DNA of 64,000 nt from Limanda limanda. Its lineage: Eukaryota; Chordata; Actinopteri; Pleuronectiformes; Pleuronectidae. The DNA is taken from contig NC_083649.1 in NCBI RefSeq assembly GCF_963576545.1, positions 5,668,906-5,732,905 of the forward strand. The letters are read 5' to 3'. The notes under the pieces were generated by a model. The model did not search any database, was not told where the DNA came from, and worked only from the letters and a program-made list of their open reading frames with translations. Positions 12,069 through 25,900 of this stretch are shown here, in pieces. Position 1 is the first letter of the stretch. Each line of letters starts with the position of its first letter. The translations under genes were made by a program, and so were the position numbers.

Positions 12069-15000
12069 TCCTTATTTGCAGTTTGCCTGGTGGCTGATGC
12101 TGAAGCGAGGACCACGGGGACAATAGTGTGCAGATGGTTTGTGTCCTCGGGGGCAGAAATGTGCTCAGCAAATTTCATGGCAATCTGCTGTTTAGATGTA
12201 GGGTTGTGTCTCGTGTTCAAGGGCAAGAAGCGCACTTGTGATCTCAAGAAAGATAAACTTAATTATATTACATTTAAACAATGAAACAATAGACTGCTTA
12301 GATATACAAGATGCCAAGTCACATACTTTTACGTACCATTACTGGCAATAACTCCTCAATTGATTTGTTTTTGTCGCTCCCTTCATCTTTGTAAGACTTT
12401 TTCTTGTTTCTAAATACTTTAATACACGTTTCCATTATCATAGAAACAGTTTTTCTTTCTAATCAAAGTTGTAAACACTCTTATTTTGTTGATGTTCTCA
12501 GCTGCATGCGTCATCTACCTCATCCCTCACATGTGGCTCTTTCTGAGGTTTTATTTTGGTCGTTTTTCCTTTACTCTTGTCGAGGGTTAAGGACAGAAAG
12601 TGTTGCACCTTCTGATTTGTAAAAAAAATGAAATCTGATTGATTGAATGTCAGCCGACAACAGGTCAAGCCCCTGCCCGAATCAGGATTCAACCTTTTCT
12701 ACTATGAGGAGACATTGCTCATCCACTGCACGTGCACCAATATTGCACGTTTGTTTGAAAGAGGCAATAATAAGACTGAAATCATTGCAACAGCAGCTGA
12801 GATATTTTGATCTTTATTCTCTACGTGGACCAAGCTCCAAAAAACATGCTGCAATACGTCTGATGAGAAACTCCCTGCAAAGTAAACATGTTTCTACAGC
12901 TTTAGAAAAATGTACATCATCCAGAAATATTTTATCTGAATCAACAAAGGTTGCATTGATCTACCGATGACTCTGAAATGTGTGAAACAATTTCCTCCAT
13001 GTACTGGTTTTTAAATGTGAAGCTTGTTATGACAGATGCTCCTTTGACTGGTTGCATAATTGTTGTTTTTTTTATGCATAATAGTGGAAAATTATGGTGG
13101 CATGCCAACAGTAAATTCTCTGTAAATACGTTTACTTCCTCAGGTTGGAAATGCATCTGTGTGGGGGGGAATCAACAGCGGTATGTTCCCCCCCAGGGAG
13201 GGAAACCGGTCAGAACAGCCTCCACTGCCTGGGAACTTCTCACTAAAGTGGCCTTAGCTTCTATCAAGGTCATGTTTATGGAGCTTTAAATAGAAACTCC
13301 ATGCATTTTCCCTCGCAATTATTTTAGGGAGCTATTCCCAATATGCTGCTGATGGCTTCAAATGAAATATTAATTCAGCGAGAAAGAATGCAGGCTGTTA
13401 TGCCCTGAGAGTTTCATTTTATGTCGACACTCGGCAGTTCCTTTCCTGCATCGCTAGATCTGTGCTCGAGAAAAGTCCGAGCTAGAGGAAGGTTTAACGT
13501 GACGATAAGGAGGAAGCTCTTTTTGCATATAACAAATAAGACACGTCACGGTGTATCCAGAAATACTACGACCACTACTACTGCAGCTGCTGGTACTAGA
13601 ATATTTAAAGTATTCTGACACCCAGTAGGAGTTCCAGTTAGTCAAAGCCTTAATAACTGGGGTTTTGATTTGTTAACCGAACGACATTGAAAGGGATATA
13701 ATAACATCTATTTGGTTTTGAACTGCTTGTCAAGTCCTATTCTTAGTCCTTTATGTAGATGTTAAATACTCTGTACCACCAGCAGGTAGAACTCCTGTTG
13801 TTTCTTCTATTCTACATAATAAATTAACAGACCACTTTAACTCTCGTCACTGAGTTGATGTCTTGAGTATAAGTTAACTAAACTGGATTTATTTAGCTCT
13901 TTTCTAGGCTTCTTCACCTCTGAAAGCAGTCACACATTCTATATGTAGCCCTTTCTCTATCACGCATCATTCACACACTGGCAGCGCAGCCACATGTGGC
14001 ATTATGGGGTTCAGTGTCTTCAAAATGCAGGCTGGAGGAGCTGGAGTTTGAAACCTACAGTGATTAATCTTTACCAACCTGGAGAAGACTCATGGTTGAT
14101 ATGAAATTAATAAATTTGCATCTCATTAACATTAAAACCTCACACAAAATATGAGTAGAGATATCTGCTTGCAGTTCTCAGTGTGTTTGTGTTAAGTCTC
14201 GCTGCAGCTCGGGGGTTTCACGCCAGCAGGCAGGTGTCTCCTCGGAGGCTACAGGTGGTAAATGAAAAAGCAAATCCAGTTCACGGACAGCTTGAACATC
14301 AACATCTGTCAGTCTGCCACTGCAACACCAGTTAGCGTCATCTCACAGCATCCCTTCCATCCAGCTGACTCTTTAACACGTACACTGGCACATGAAACGC
14401 ATCATCAGCCCACATTCCTCTCAGGTGAAACGTCAATTATTTCCTCCAACGCCACAGAGAAAGTTTCCCAGCCAGACTCAATTGGCTGCAAACCCCCGTG
14501 TGATTGCGAGCAGCAGAACAACGAGGCTGAAAGTCGGCCTCATTTCATCGCAGATAAAGTCTTACACCACCCTCCCCAAAAAAAAAAAAACGAGTAACCC
14601 AGAGCTGCCGGCTGACACATGGCTTTGGGTTCTATGCAAATGCGTTCTGTCACCGAGCGCGACAAAACCTGACAAAACCCGAGCTGCAGCTCCTGCAGAA
14701 CTACAGGAGCAAACTCTGCCACTTTCTTTTCTATAAGTGGCGAAATAAATTATTTGCAGGTTGTGTACAACCGTTTGAAATAGGTTTTTGAACCACTTCC
14801 AAGATCCAATAAAATTGTATTTGTGACGGAAGTGCAATAGATGCTGCGTGCAACTGAGACCATCAACAAAATGATAGTAATTACAACGTTGATTAGAAGA
14901 AACACATAATGGGAAAGTGAGTCAATATATAAAATATTCATGGATAAGAAAAATTATAATAGAGATGAAGGGAGCGGCAAGGACAAATTAATTGAGTTAC

Positions 15001-17835
15001 TGTCAGTAATGGTATGTGAGTATGTTTTCTATCAAGCAACGCAAACTAGCAGAGTTGAAAATGCGACAAAACCTTCTTTCATTCCTTCATTCACTCTTCT
15101 GATAGTTTCTGCATTTGCAAATTAACCAGAGAGAAAACTAACCAAGGCTAATCTGACCTGGCTCAGTTAGTGTCAGAACCCAAACACCAGTGTTTTCCCT
15201 AATAACAGACACATGCAGTTAACGGCCCGGCTAACATAACCGAACCGGACTCAAACCCAAACTTCTGTTCTAACTATAACGTGATATTCTCCACATGATG
15301 AAACTATTCAAGACACAGTTTATCCATAGAAGTCTGTATGTGGCCTGCAGCACCTCAAACAGCAGCATGATGCTTCACACAAAGTATTATCCAGTCAGTC
15401 AGATAGTTTCTACATTTCAGTTTCACTCCTCTAGCTTTGGATTTATCCATCTATGAGATTTCTGCTGTCACCTCAGCATTTAACAAAGTCAACTGCGATG
15501 TGTCAGTGTCCCAGTTATCTCTCTCTCTGCCGGTTTCATCCCAACCATTTTCCACCAAAGACAAAGTTCCTCTGAAAGCTGCTGACAGGTCTGTGGATCA
15601 CTCAAAGCAGCGACAGCCTTGTTTCTCTCTGGATGAATTCCTTGTACAGAACCGTGATCACCGCACATTAAATTCCACTCGCATTCTTCTCTGTCGGGTT
15701 CTGAGCAGAAATCTCAAATCATACCCAAAATAATCCGTCTGGATTCCACGAGCGGGAGAGTGAGAAAATATTTAATTCATAATTTAGGTGAAGTGATCCT
15801 CTCAGGGGTTTCAACAATGAAATTAAAGTAAAAGTTTTAAAACTGCCTCGCCTCAATTACCTTGAGCTGAGCAATGTGATTAAAATGACTCATGAGACGT
15901 GTCTGGAAGAGGAGGAGAGGGAAGTTTTCTATTTCACTCCAGTTAACAGACTTTATCACATAGATTAGAAATAACTAAACAAACCCTGAAAGCACATTTT
16001 TACTATTTGTGTGACGCATGCCAAATAAGCTGAGACGTGGTGGATGGACACTTCTCATCACCACCGGGGCCCAGGTAGTGAAGCTGACATGTTAAGCTAC
16101 AGCAGACAGAGTTTAACTCATAATAAAAGCAAAACGCACTTCTGAATGTAAAGGTAGCAGTTTTAAATATGCACCTCAAGTACTTCTACAACGCCGACTA
16201 CTAATGATAATAGCAGCAATAATTACTGAACCTGAACCTGTCTGGTGAGGATGAAAACATCCAGGACTCAACGATAACGACCTGTATCTCTTTCCATATA
16301 AACATCTCAAGCATTTACATTTGGCTGTGACTTGATACCGACTGAGCCGCCACTCAACTCCGAAACCTTCTATGAATATTTATGAAACTATGGGATTACC
16401 CACCGGAGAGTTCCCGCCTGCAGAATATTAAAAGGTACCTGCACCTGCTCGGGGCCTTTTCGGCCACCGGCACTTTCACTGCTCGTTATCAAGAACCTAA
16501 CCCGTGACTGACAGATGTGAATTAACCGAGTAAAGAGAAGTTACATGCGCTCCTTTTGTTGGTGAATAATTCGGCAAACTGTCTATGTTCTGGAGGCAAC
16601 GAGCTCGTTTTGCAAACTCTAATACACTCATTGTCATCAAATGGCCTCAAAACTCGACATTTAAATGTAAATTACTGAGCTGTATCTGCTTATGTGCTCA
16701 TTTAATGTCTTGGTAGAGTATTACAGGTTAGACGACAGCCTTGTGGAGCTGTACACATTTTGCAATCAGGGGGAGAAAGAGGCTGTGGTGGTGACTGTAA
16801 ACCCACCGGTGACCTCGGCCGAGCTGCAGAGGTCCTGCATGGGGACGTTGGGGGGGGGAGAAACGGTTTTATTCACTCTTCCTCTCGTTTCACTCACTTC
16901 ACCTCTTGCCCTTGTGTTCCTGCCGCCAGTTTGATCGTCTGTCCCGGGCGGATACGTTTCACCCGTGTCTTATTGTCCTCCTCTCCTCCGTGCAGCTAGT
17001 TGCTGCCTTTCCCCCCCGCTGCCACTTCCTGGTGTTTAAGTTTTTCCCTGATTTAAAGATTCAATCTATTCCTGGCCAAGCGCTCGTTGGTTATTAAATG
17101 TTGGACGACGCGTTAGCTGGATTGAAATAGACGTTTTTAAAGCGTTACTCGTTTCTTTTTATCGGAAAAAAAGATGTATCACTTTTTTTTCTCATTTGTG
17201 TAATGTGATTTTTATCTTATTACTGACAATGAGCGTTATCTTTTTCCCGGCTCAGGTTATGAGTCGGCGTTGTGTGAGAAATCAAACGGCACTGGACGGT
17301 ACAGACCTCAGTAAAAAAAACCACAGTGAAGGAATGTAATTTGTTTTTCCTTCCATTTCTTTCTTTCCCTGATTTCACGGGCTACACTTGCAAAGAAATG
17401 CATAATTACAAGTAAGGGTAATTTTCCCAGTCACGGTCTGAGGCCCACTAATATCCTTCAAACTCCATAAATGTCTGAATTATAACTGAGCCAAATGTAC
17501 CATAAAATACTCATTTCAAAGTAAACTCCAAAGTGAGCATGCACCACAAATGAGTTATTGGTGATAGTGTGTGTCTGTGTCTGTGTGTGTTGGGGGGGGA
17601 ACATACTGTCAAAATGTCATACAATATGGCCCATACTGATATTTTATGGCCCAAACACTGGATAATGTGAAGTAGGACAATCATGCTGGAGCTCAACATC
17701 AGTTATGGCGCCGACCTTTTCCAATAATTGCAGCAAAGAAGTGCGAGTCATTTCATTAGGCCTGCGATATCAAACGCTTTGGATATTTTACACTCGGCTC
17801 TGTGATTTGTGAATGATTGCTCTGTTTCTACAAAT
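12069..17835. other. Non-coding, no gene seen
   Basis: Long AT-rich sequence. It has scattered ATTA/TAAT motifs and poly-A or poly-T runs, with no terminal repeats and no coding frame that is not matched by one on the opposite strand. Confidence 0.5.
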
Positions 17836-18125
17836 GGAAAAGGTCAGCGGCGGGGGCCGGCCTCCTTTTGGAAATAAAGTGCTTGGCCAAGCAAACGAAA
17901 CAAGACAGCAATCAGAATGCTAATGGCGGAGTGAAGCACTGCGGCAGGCACTGAGACAGTCTGAGTGTCTGGCTGCAGCGAGCGGCGGGGTCGGCCCGGC
18001 CACGAACCGGGGGCAGCTGAAGAGTGAGATGACGGGAGCAGACATGACGGGCGCCGCCATAACCTTGGCTTCGCACTGTAGTGGGCCAATCCATAAAAAA
18101 CCCTTCCTGCCCAAGAAGCGCTGGA
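17836..18125. other. Small GC/CpG-rich islet
   Basis: About 290 bp is clearly GC-richer than its AT-rich surroundings, with clusters such as GCGGCGGGGTCGGCCCGGCC near 17,980-18,000 and GACGGGCGCCGCC at about 18,047-18,059. Overlapping minus-strand frames of about 60-80 codons reflect the GC content and show no domain. It could be an orphan CpG islet, a small exon or an enhancer; the sequence does not decide. Confidence 0.4.
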
Positions 18126-21100
18126 GAAAACAGAGGGGGCTCGAAGACCGTCAGCGATGTCTGTGCAATTTAGGTGAAATATAGTACACTCAATATGTTC
18201 GTGCTGGTGGAGAGCCAGACGTCTGTTCTTTTAATAGCGCCTGTGCAGCCCGGCACTGTAAAACAAGGTTATAGAATTACAGACCTTACGGATCCTATAG
18301 GAAGAGAAGTAACTTCATTTAACAAATCTTAGTAAAGGTTTTACTTTAGGATAGTTTGTGGTTTGACCAACCCATCGGACACAAACTCAGTTTAAGGTTA
18401 AAATCATAAGTGAGTGATCACCAGAAAGGAAAGATTTGCTTAAAAAGATAATTGCTGTGTTTATTGTTATCAAGGTAAAACTGTTAATTTATTATAAAAA
18501 TAACTTCCAATCATATTTCCCAGCCATACAACATGTCACATAGCATCAGCACTGACTATTTATCGTTAATGTGTGTTTCTGGAGCAGAGTGACGAGCCGC
18601 AAATTTCTGTCTGAACCCGTCTGAGCGTAAACCTTCCAAGTCTGATCCGAGCCCGGAAGGTTTTTCTGTTTTTTGTGTCGGAACCTGGATCCATTACAAT
18701 GTCCGACTGAGTTCAGACATTCAGTGTAAAAGAAATACAGAGCCCAGCCAACATTAGAAGTCTGACTCAGGATTTGGCCTGAACCCAGCCCATTGGGTCC
18801 TAATGTCCCTCAGCGGAGAAGTCCAGGGATTAATGAAGCTTTGCAGAACCCCAGTTTGACCAGTAAGACAAATATCAAGATGGAAAATAGCAGCATCGAT
18901 ATCAGTGGGAGAAAAAAACAGGGGAGACATGTTGGGAGATGTTGTAATTTCAGTTGGATTATGGAGGAGAAATCAGTGACTGTGCCAGTGTTGAGGGGTT
19001 TGTCATTAAATCTCATCTGTTCGTTCAGTGTGTCGGGAACAATGAAATGTTTGTGTGGATTACGACCTTGACCACAAACACACACACACACAGCATTTCA
19101 ATTATATGGGCAGACCATTTAAAAGTTTACACCGCAGTCAAATGTTTCTTATTTACTTTATAGGATATCAAAATATATAAATGGTCATGTTTTAGTTTTT
19201 TTTTGTAGGGGTTGAAATGTGCGTTTCCTGCATAAAACATCAAAATATGAGTGTGAAGCCAAACCGCTCGGCACCGAGGCATCTGCTCAGCGTAGCCTCG
19301 GGGAAGTCATTTGAAAGTTGCAAACACCAGTATATTTGTTGGCGTTCGGGGAAAACTTAACACTGGTGTGAAAATCGAGCCACTGGGACGAGCTTACAAG
19401 AGGCAACATACTGTACATGCACCGAGCGAGAGAATCTATGCAGATGTAAATAGTTCTGCTGCTGCTGCTCCGGGCCTCCGGGTACGTGACCCGCTGGAAT
19501 CCAGATGTCACGCTCATGGACGTGCAACTGATAAAAAGTCAAACAAGACAAAAAAATCAGCTCCAACAGGATTTAAGCACTTTATCTGTTTGTCAGGAAG
19601 GAAACGATTATGTCTATTATTCTATAAATGATGGAATCCCTGCTTATCACAGCAGAGTTTGGCCCATTCAAGAGGTCAGATAATGTCAAATATATTTGTT
19701 TAGAAATCTTTGCAAGAGCCAGATTGATTTATGTCTTCGCTTATAAAAGCCTTTCACATATTTATATTTAACATATTTTATAAATTCAAGCTCTATACAT
19801 ATGTATTTCGGTTTTCTTGTCTATTGTTATTTCTAATAAAGAATCAAGGTCAAGAATTTGATAACAACGTCTTAGGAATCGTTGCCCATTTTTTAAATAT
19901 ATATATTTGCTGATATGTCGACATTGGATATTTTTTACTCCCTAATATCACCATTGGGCCTCACAAAAATCCATTAGTCGGGTTTGAAAAAAGACAACCT
20001 ACAATAGACTCATCAACTCACAGCACCTGTAATTAAGCCTTTTGAATTCTACTCCTGCAGAGGACGTCTCATTGAGCTCGACCTTTGCCCTCCGTGCCGA
20101 GGAGCTTTGCTGACTTTTGCTCTAAGTAGCCTTTCGGAACATTACTTCTAAAAAAAACAGCATCTGCACTGGATTTCTAAAAGGCCATTGTCACTGAGAT
20201 TGCAGGTGATCAGGTGTCAGAGTCAGATTTCTTAAGTTAAATGGCGTCTTCCAAATCACTTTGCTCTGTAATCTTCAAGCCGCCGCCGCTTTTGTTTACA
20301 AGCACAGAGAACTTCATTCTAAAGCCGAGCAGTGTTTGGCTCACGGGGAGGAGAAACTAGGAAATTGTAATTGTGTGTAACATTGGGTTATTCATCAAAT
20401 GTGCCAAGCAGATTAATTGCTTTTTGGCTGATCATTTGTTTCTGCCATATTTGAAGAGTCACGGTATTTGATGATGCAGGAAGGTACGGCAGATGGTCAA
20501 ACATTTCCTCTTCTGTTGACGGATTCCCTCATCCCAGCAATTAACTGGTACAATCGTATTATTATCACTATCAATGGAAGCGATGCCAAAAAAACCAGAA
20601 AGACTCGGATAAAACTGAAGCAGTGTTACAGTGTATTTAAATTCTTATTTGGAGCGTGAATCGGATCATTTCGTACAAGTAAAGCCGTCATGTCGGTCGA
20701 TCAGGAATGTTGGAGCGTGACATCCCGAACCGAGCCTGACGCCTGTTGAACGAGTACAGTAGAGCGATCTTTTTTTTTTTTTGCCTCTTTCCCCTGAATG
20801 GCGATACTGTAAACCAGTGGTTCGGAAAATCCGCTGACCCTTGACTTCCCAGCCTCTGCCAACAGAGCCCTGGAGCCAGACGTCCCCGGTGCTCAGGCCT
20901 GTAACAAAGAGCCGGGATGACGGCTGCAACTGGAGCATGCTACCAAACAATGCACGAACACCGACCCCAAGACCTTTGCTCTACTGCTCCTCCTTCTTTC
21001 TCCCAGATTGTTCTCCTCACCACTTCTTCACCCCCTGTGTCACAGTGGCTCCCAGAGGATGAATGAGACGCATTATTTCCCCTTAAAATGCTAATTATCA

Positions 21101-22739
21101 ACTTTCCCGCAACGTTGAGTCATGCGTTTGTATCGTAACAAGTGTTCTTTACACTTTGCCCTCATATTCATGTCTGTATCAAGAACGGCTAATGGAAGAT
21201 TTCCAATTTTCCCACAGCACACCACTGCAAATATTGGCCCCGATCTTGACACTGGCAGCAAAGATTTTTAACAGTGAACAGTACAAAGAGAAAAAGCTTT
21301 AAAAGTTCATTAAATACTCCTGCTTTACAAGAACATTTAAAAAGGTTGTACTTTGCTTTTACAATCACATTTCCTCACTTTTCTTAAAAGTGAAAATGTA
21401 TTACCTGTGCGTCTGATACGATTTAAACTTTATACATTTATGTTCGTAAACAGGAGAGATCTTAGTGAAACTACTTTAGGATTTCAATCCAAATAAGAAT
21501 TATCATTAACTTTGTTATGGCTATATATCTAACGTATCGGTAAGCTTTTTCTGATGAGAGAATGCATACATCATATATTATAGGATATGCAGCCATGTTC
21601 AAATAATGCCGTCGAAATCCGACATTAAAGCCAGTTTCATGAACACAATGAATTCGTCATGTAAGGATAAAAACACTGTGGCATTTGGCTGAGTGGAAAC
21701 CTCCATATTTCTTTTCCATTCCGGACATTAAGGTATCATTAAGTATAATTACAATAAGGAATATATCAGTGCCTTGAGAAAGGAAATGAATGTTGCCGTC
21801 TACTGGGTTTGAAACTAGTAATTAATCATGTCATTAGCATTTCATTTGGCAAACTGGAGCACTATGATGCTTAATATACGACAGAACCTTTTAGAATAAA
21901 AGCATATAGGACGTCTGCAAAAGTCCATGATAAGTATGTGGTGCAATACAACGTAGGTATATATATATTTATACACAGGAATATACAGTTAATTCTAGGC
22001 GTTATGTTCTTTATGGGGAATATTCTACCATCACAGTTTGAATCCCTTTAAAATACCAATGAGCTATTCAGAGTTTATCCTTTTTATAATCAATCACCAA
22101 CAGAAATTGTGTATCTGGCTATTATCTGATCCTGAATGTGCACTAATGCCTAATCACATTCTCCTAATTACAGCTCATTGTTCCCAAATCATTCTCTCAA
22201 AATTATAAATCGGCTTCAGCACTTTTGGGAGCAGACAATAAAACGGCCAAAAAAAACACCCATTACCGCCCATTTACTTCATATTGAGTGGGATATTACA
22301 AGGTGATTCATGGCTTTCAATCACACACACACACACGCATAATCCTGTTTCCTGTGAAAACACCTTAATTGTGTTTGCATGTGCGCCGACATCTTTGCCA
22401 AAGATTGTGAGATTACACAGTTACACATGACAGGATTAACACAGGTATCATGGTTCGGGTAAAATAACCGAGTCACTGGAGGGTTTGCTTCACATGCTGA
22501 CCTTGCCCCCCCCCCCCCACTTTAATTGATTTCTGAAATGCTTTATGGTTACTACAAGGTGAAGGTTGTGAGTTATCTCCTATACAACATTGATGAACTA
22601 CTTGTTCCTGTAGTTGAAAGCTCCAGTGTTGTCAATAATTCAAGTTAATTCAAAATAAATCCAAAGGAGACTTAATATACTTTTCAGTTTACCCCTTTTC
22701 TTTGGTTTATTACAGTTTTTTAGTGTTTGTAAAAGTTAA
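18126..22739. other. Non-coding; contains an AT-rich candidate conserved block
   Basis: No gene was recognised. The portion 21,640-21,910 is AT-rich but not simple-sequence and contains several homeodomain-type cores (GTAATTAATCATGTCATTAG near 21,819-21,838). It looks more like constrained regulatory DNA than repeat decay, but that is impression only. A poly-C run of 13 lies at 22,506-22,518. Confidence 0.4.
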
Positions 22740-22985
22740 AAGATCAGAAATCAGGTGGACATCTCCGCCTCGTGGTGGAAGTGTGACCAACCGGCCAATC
22801 AGAGCAGACTGGGCTCTGCCGGGAGGCGGGGCTTAAAGAGACAGGTGTTTTTCGACAGAGGCTGAAAAGAGGAGCTGCAGCAACGGAGAGTTTGAGGAAA
22901 GTTATGTATATTTTTAACATTAGAGCATGAAAACCTTTTAAAGTCATATCACATTAAGAATGAATACATTTTGACATGAGCAACA
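22740..22985 (+). mobile_element. Dispersed teleost repeat family B
   Basis: The block has the order I recall for a very abundant teleost repeat: CCAATCAGAGCAGACTGGGC at 22,795, GGCGGGGCTTAAAGAGACAG just after 22,826, a CGACAGAGGCTGAA stretch, then ATTTTTAACATTAGAGCATG near 22,910 and an AT-rich end. No coding capacity and no clear target duplication could be read. The element class is not established from sequence alone. Confidence 0.6.
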
Positions 22986-25900
22986 ACAAAACTTAATTTA
23001 GGTGAGCAGTAAAATTTCAATAACCCTAAAATGTGTCGATTGGTACATTTTTACAGGCACCATTTTTCATAAACTGCACCTTGACTTATAAAATAAATTA
23101 CTGGTATAAATTACGGAACTAAGGTTTGTATTGTATCTCACTGAAATATTGGGTGCAACAATCAACAGAATGAAACGTACGAGTTGAAATGGTCAACAAG
23201 GTAGAAAAGCCTTGGGAAATTGATAAACATTGACACAATGTTTAAAAGTCTCCAAACTGCAAAGTGCATCCAGTCGTATCCGGCTGACAAATCCATCCGA
23301 GTTGCTCAAGCACAAAGAGGCTGGCTGGCAGAAGACCAGGCTCGCTGAAACCCACAGATTGCTTCATCATCGACACAACTGAGCAGCAACTGAAAATCAG
23401 GCTGCACCCAAAGTAGCAGCTGGATAATTTAAGGCGCAGCTATCCTCAAGTGATCTGACCCCTAAAATCAAAAAGTTACAGCCAGAGAGAAGAGTAAAGC
23501 TTCACTAGTGAAACAGTGTGCAGGTCACCAGAATATGATGATCACAAATATGAACACAGCCTCTCTTGATGGGCTGGTTTTCAAACTACCACAGGTGATC
23601 GACATCTTGAGATGTATCAAGTAAAAACTGAAGAAAGTTTCCCTGCCTTTCTTTTTAAATACCTGCCAGTTTTGTTCCAGTGTGTTTGTGTCTGTCAGAC
23701 ACTTTTTAGTCGGAGAGCATTGGGCAGATTGTCACTAAATGCATATGCGTCCTTCAGTGCCACGGTCGGTCAGAGACTTTCCATTGACACAGAAGAAACA
23801 CTGAACTCTAAACAGCTGGAGTCCTGTAGAATTTTCTAAGGATGCTGATGATGCACAGAAGATCAATGAAAGCTCATTCACCTCGAAGCACCCTGAAGCA
23901 GCAAGTCTTCTCAATGAAAATACAGAAAAAATGTTAATTATCACCTCTATTAGAATCTAGCAATTTATGAGCAGGAGCAATGCCTTCATAAAACAATTAA
24001 TATTAATATTTGATTAGGTTTACCCACAAAAGTTGGAGGTGGGATCAATAATTTGGTTCGGGGTCCAATGAATAGCGGGTGTAGATAGAGACAGACTGTT
24101 ATTAAGAATAACTTCTTTCTTAAGGTTAAGGAAACAGAGTTATTACAGGTTAGGATTAGTGTGGTGATCTTGAACGCGTCAAAATACTTTTGTCGCTGTT
24201 AAAACAATTGTTGAATGATATTTAAGACCCATTTCAAGCACACAGGAAGGACTATAAGAGTGAGATTATTTTAGGGCCCCGTGGAAATACTGTAAAAGCC
24301 CCTGTCGTTGATTTGCAGGACAAAACGCTTCTACTACTATTCATGTGTTGGTTATTGTAGCGTCCAGGGATTCATACCAACTTGTAGTGACCTTTTTGAA
24401 ATATATTATCAGATCCCCAGTACGTTTCTTCAGTTCCACATTGTCCTTGATCAAAGTACGAGCAGATATTTCCATTCAAATGACGACTGCTGAGAAATAT
24501 TCTCCAAACCTAATGTGCTCAGAATGATTGAAAATCACAAGCTTTTGTTTCGTATTCATAGTCAGTCTGGCAGCGTCGACCAGCAGGAACCCAGTGTTCT
24601 TTCCAATGTCACGCTGCCAGAGAAATCACAACCCTCTTTTCATTTATTTTTACATTAACATGTCATCTGCAACTTGCAATTTGTTCGGTGGCTTTCAAAT
24701 AGCATGTACACAAGTCGCGGGGAATCCATTAGCAGGTCAACGGACAAGACGGGTGTCTTTTCTTCTGCTGGAGCTAATAACATGGCTTGCGGCTGGGCTT
24801 TCCTGACGATACGCTTTTCTAAAGACAGCTAATGTTATGGCACTTAAGAGAATAGACACTATTCTCACAGACCTTGTACGATATCCAACTGCTGTCTACA
24901 GACACAGCGGATATTTTACCTTGGACGGGAACAAACCTCCATTTGAGGTTTGAAGAATTCAGCTACTTGATGTTCCTTTCCCTGAGAGATGTTGTGGAAA
25001 TTCATTTTATTGGACAAGATTTAGAAGAGCACATGTACGATGTTGGACAACCGAAAGAATTACTGGAGCAAAAAACTGGCTGCGAGTTGGGAGGAATTTC
25101 CTCGAGAGCTCGGAAAAAATTGTTTTTCGTGAAGGCTACAAAAACATAAGTTGCAACGAAGGTTCCCAAAGAGCCACAGTGGCCTCTGTAAATATTAAAG
25201 GACAAGCTGGGGAACAACAAGTACATTTGCAGCCAAGACAAATTAAGCGATCACAGGAGGAGGTCCATGGTAACAGAACGTGAGGATCTAGATTCTCTGG
25301 TCTCGAAGAAATGCAACTGTTTGAAATGGATGAGATGATAATTTCTGCATAAAAGAGCCTAATATAACAAAATGTCTTCATTCCGGATGTCCAGAGCCCC
25401 TTATATTGTTATCAGGTTAAGAACATTCTTCTATATTTAGCACATATACTTTATTTGTTCAATATCTGTAATGAAACTGCAAAAGTGTTTACTAACTCTG
25501 GTAAGTATGGCTGTGTTGAGATCATTCAATAACCCAAACAAAACCAAATATCTGTACATATCCATATTTTACTAAAGATTTCAACTGCAGGTCTTCACAC
25601 AAAACAATAACAATATTATCAGGGCTGTCTGTTGTATATAAAGTGCTCAAAAAGCCAGTCCTCCCCCGGGCTGGTTTCTCCTTCCACTCCATCGGACTGA
25701 GACTGGAAAGAGTTGCGCGAGTCTCCAACTGGACAAGTTAATCTGTTCCTGTTTTTGAGCGTGCCAACCGAGACATTAATCCAGATGCATGCTGTTGCAC
25801 TCCAATTTAATAACGTCCCTGACGGTCATCACGCTGTTTCACCGCTTGTTTTACTACCTTTAAAACCAGGGCTAACTGGTGTTTGCCCGTGTTGTTTCTC

